This document shows positions 32,624-33,239 of a stretch of DNA of 33,239 nt, in pieces (the stretch's first letter is position 1; each line of letters begins with the position of its first letter). The stretch is from NCBI GenBank assembly GCA_016939415.1, contig JAFGGZ010000035.1, forward strand, positions 1 through 33,239, given 5' to 3'. This DNA is from Candidatus Iainarchaeum sp. (GTDB taxonomy: Archaea; B1Sed10-29; WALL01). Under the pieces are notes generated by a model. It was not told the DNA's origin, made no database searches, and saw only the letters and a list, made by a program, of their open reading frames with translations. Position numbers and translations under genes: made by a program.

Positions 32624-33239
32624 ATGGATGGTTTCATAGTCCTCAACAAGCCGTTGGGGCCTTCCTCACACGAAGTCACTGCGTGGGCGGGGAAGCTTCT
32701 GGATTCGAAAGCGGGCCACGCAGGAACGTTGGACCCTCAGGCCGGCGGAGTCCTCGTCATCGCCCTTGGGAGAGCGATGAAGACCCTACTGGCGTTGTCA
32801 GAGTGCGACAAAGAATACGTTTGCGTGGCCAGGTTCGAGAAGGACGTTGACGCAGAACAACTGAAGAAAACACTGAAGGAGTTCACCGGCAGGATATACC
32901 AGACCCCCCCGAAAGAGAGTGCTGTGAGGAAAGTCATGCGCACGCGCGTCGTGCACCGGACCAAGCTCCTGGAAGTGGCTGGTCGGCTGGCATTGTTCCG
33001 CGCGCACGTCCAGCACGGCACGTACATACGAACACTATGCTCTGACATGGGAGAGGTGATGGGGAACGCCTGCGAGATGCTTGAGCTGCTGCGCACGCGA
33101 GCAGGGCCGTTCTCAGAGATGGTCACGCTGCAGGATGTGGCGGACGAGCCGGATAAATTCATCATGCCAATAGAAGCAGGAGTAAAGCAATTGAAGAAGA
33201 TAGTGGTGAGAGATTCGGCAGTGTCTGCTATCGCGCACG
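32624..33239 (+). CDS. truB: tRNA/rRNA pseudouridine synthase Cbf5/TruB, 3' partial
   Basis: 205 codons are visible, open to the right edge, hence absent from the ORF track. The catalytic Asp is in AGHAGTLDPQAGGVLVIALGRA. Further marks are VLNKPLGPSSHEVTAW, KEYVCVARF, FTGRIYQTPPKESAVRKV, FRAHVQHGTYIRTLCSDMG and ELLRTRAGPFSE, then MPIEAGVKQLKKIVVRDSAV, which matches archaeal Cbf5 just before its PUA domain. Cbf5 is the catalytic subunit of H/ACA RNPs. The protein starts directly at MDGFIVLNKP, lacking the ~50-residue N-terminal extension usual in archaeal Cbf5. No better upstream start exists: the frame closes at TAA 32486 and only shadows eL14. Confidence 0.93.
   Translation, partial: MDGFIVLNKPLGPSSHEVTAWAGKLLDSKAGHAGTLDPQAGGVLVIALGRAMKTLLALSECDKEYVCVARFEKDVDAEQLKKTLKEFTGRIYQTPPKESAVRKVMRTRVVHRTKLLEVAGRLALFRAHVQHGTYIRTLCSDMGEVMGNACEMLELLRTRAGPFSEMVTLQDVADEPDKFIMPIEAGVKQLKKIVVRDSAVSAIAH

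Overview
This window is an archaeal housekeeping segment. It carries split RNA polymerase subunits (B''/B'/A'/A''), eL30, archaeal NusA, EF-2/EF-1A, the archaeal S10/spc-type ribosomal gene order with aIF1 and RNase P Rpp29 inside it, SecY, an EMC3/DUF106-type insertase, cytidylate kinase and Cbf5/TruB. Shine-Dalgarno sites of GGTGAT type and TATA boxes about 26-28 nt before start codons also point to Archaea. Split RpoB, a compact layout and several shortened proteins (51-aa eL14, Cbf5 without its N-terminal extension) suggest a DPANN-like lineage such as Woesearchaeota or Pacearchaeota. That placement is an inference without a tree. Almost everything is on the + strand.

Region 1 (1-11508) is the transcription/translation block: end of rpoB2, rpoB1, rpoA1, rpoA2, rpl30e, nusA, rps12, rps7, EF-2, EF-1A, rps10. 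Genes are nearly contiguous and most have a clear SD. A perfect 9-bp hairpin followed by a T-rich tract lies between EF-1A and rps10.

Region 2 (11509-18470) is the accessory island. It contains tRNA-Ser(UGA), a hairpin-rich spacer, a minus-strand protein of unknown function divergent from an exported/membrane-anchored unknown protein, and then a tightly coupled operon of archease, a class I SAM methyltransferase and the RNA ligase RtcB. RtcB is interrupted at its active-site Cys98 by a 489-residue intein with LAGLIDADG endonuclease motifs. Two small unknown proteins follow, one with a C-terminal membrane anchor. Several genes here seem to be expressed from leaderless transcripts.

Region 3 (18460-31410) is the large ribosomal operon: uL3, uL4, uL23, uL2, uS19, uL22, uS3, uL29, aIF1, Rpp29, uS17, uL14, uL24, eS4, uL5, uS14, uS8, uL6, eL32, eL19, uL18, uS5, uL30, uL15 and SecY. 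It has a TATA box over the previous stop codon and a leader of about 95 nt that begins with an 11-bp hairpin. Translational coupling is pervasive (ATGA/GTGA overlaps, or stop codons running into GGTGAT). uS3 and uL29 overlap by about 80 nt.

Region 4 (31418-33239) holds the DUF106 insertase, a cytidylate kinase with an Arg in place of the Walker A Lys, a 51-aa eL14 missing from the ORF track, and the start of Cbf5/TruB, which runs off the window. The adk and eL34 genes that often sit here in other archaea are absent.

The best candidates for something new are the archease-methyltransferase-RtcB operon with its intein, the unknown proteins of the island, the S3/L29 overprint, and the L3 leader hairpin.
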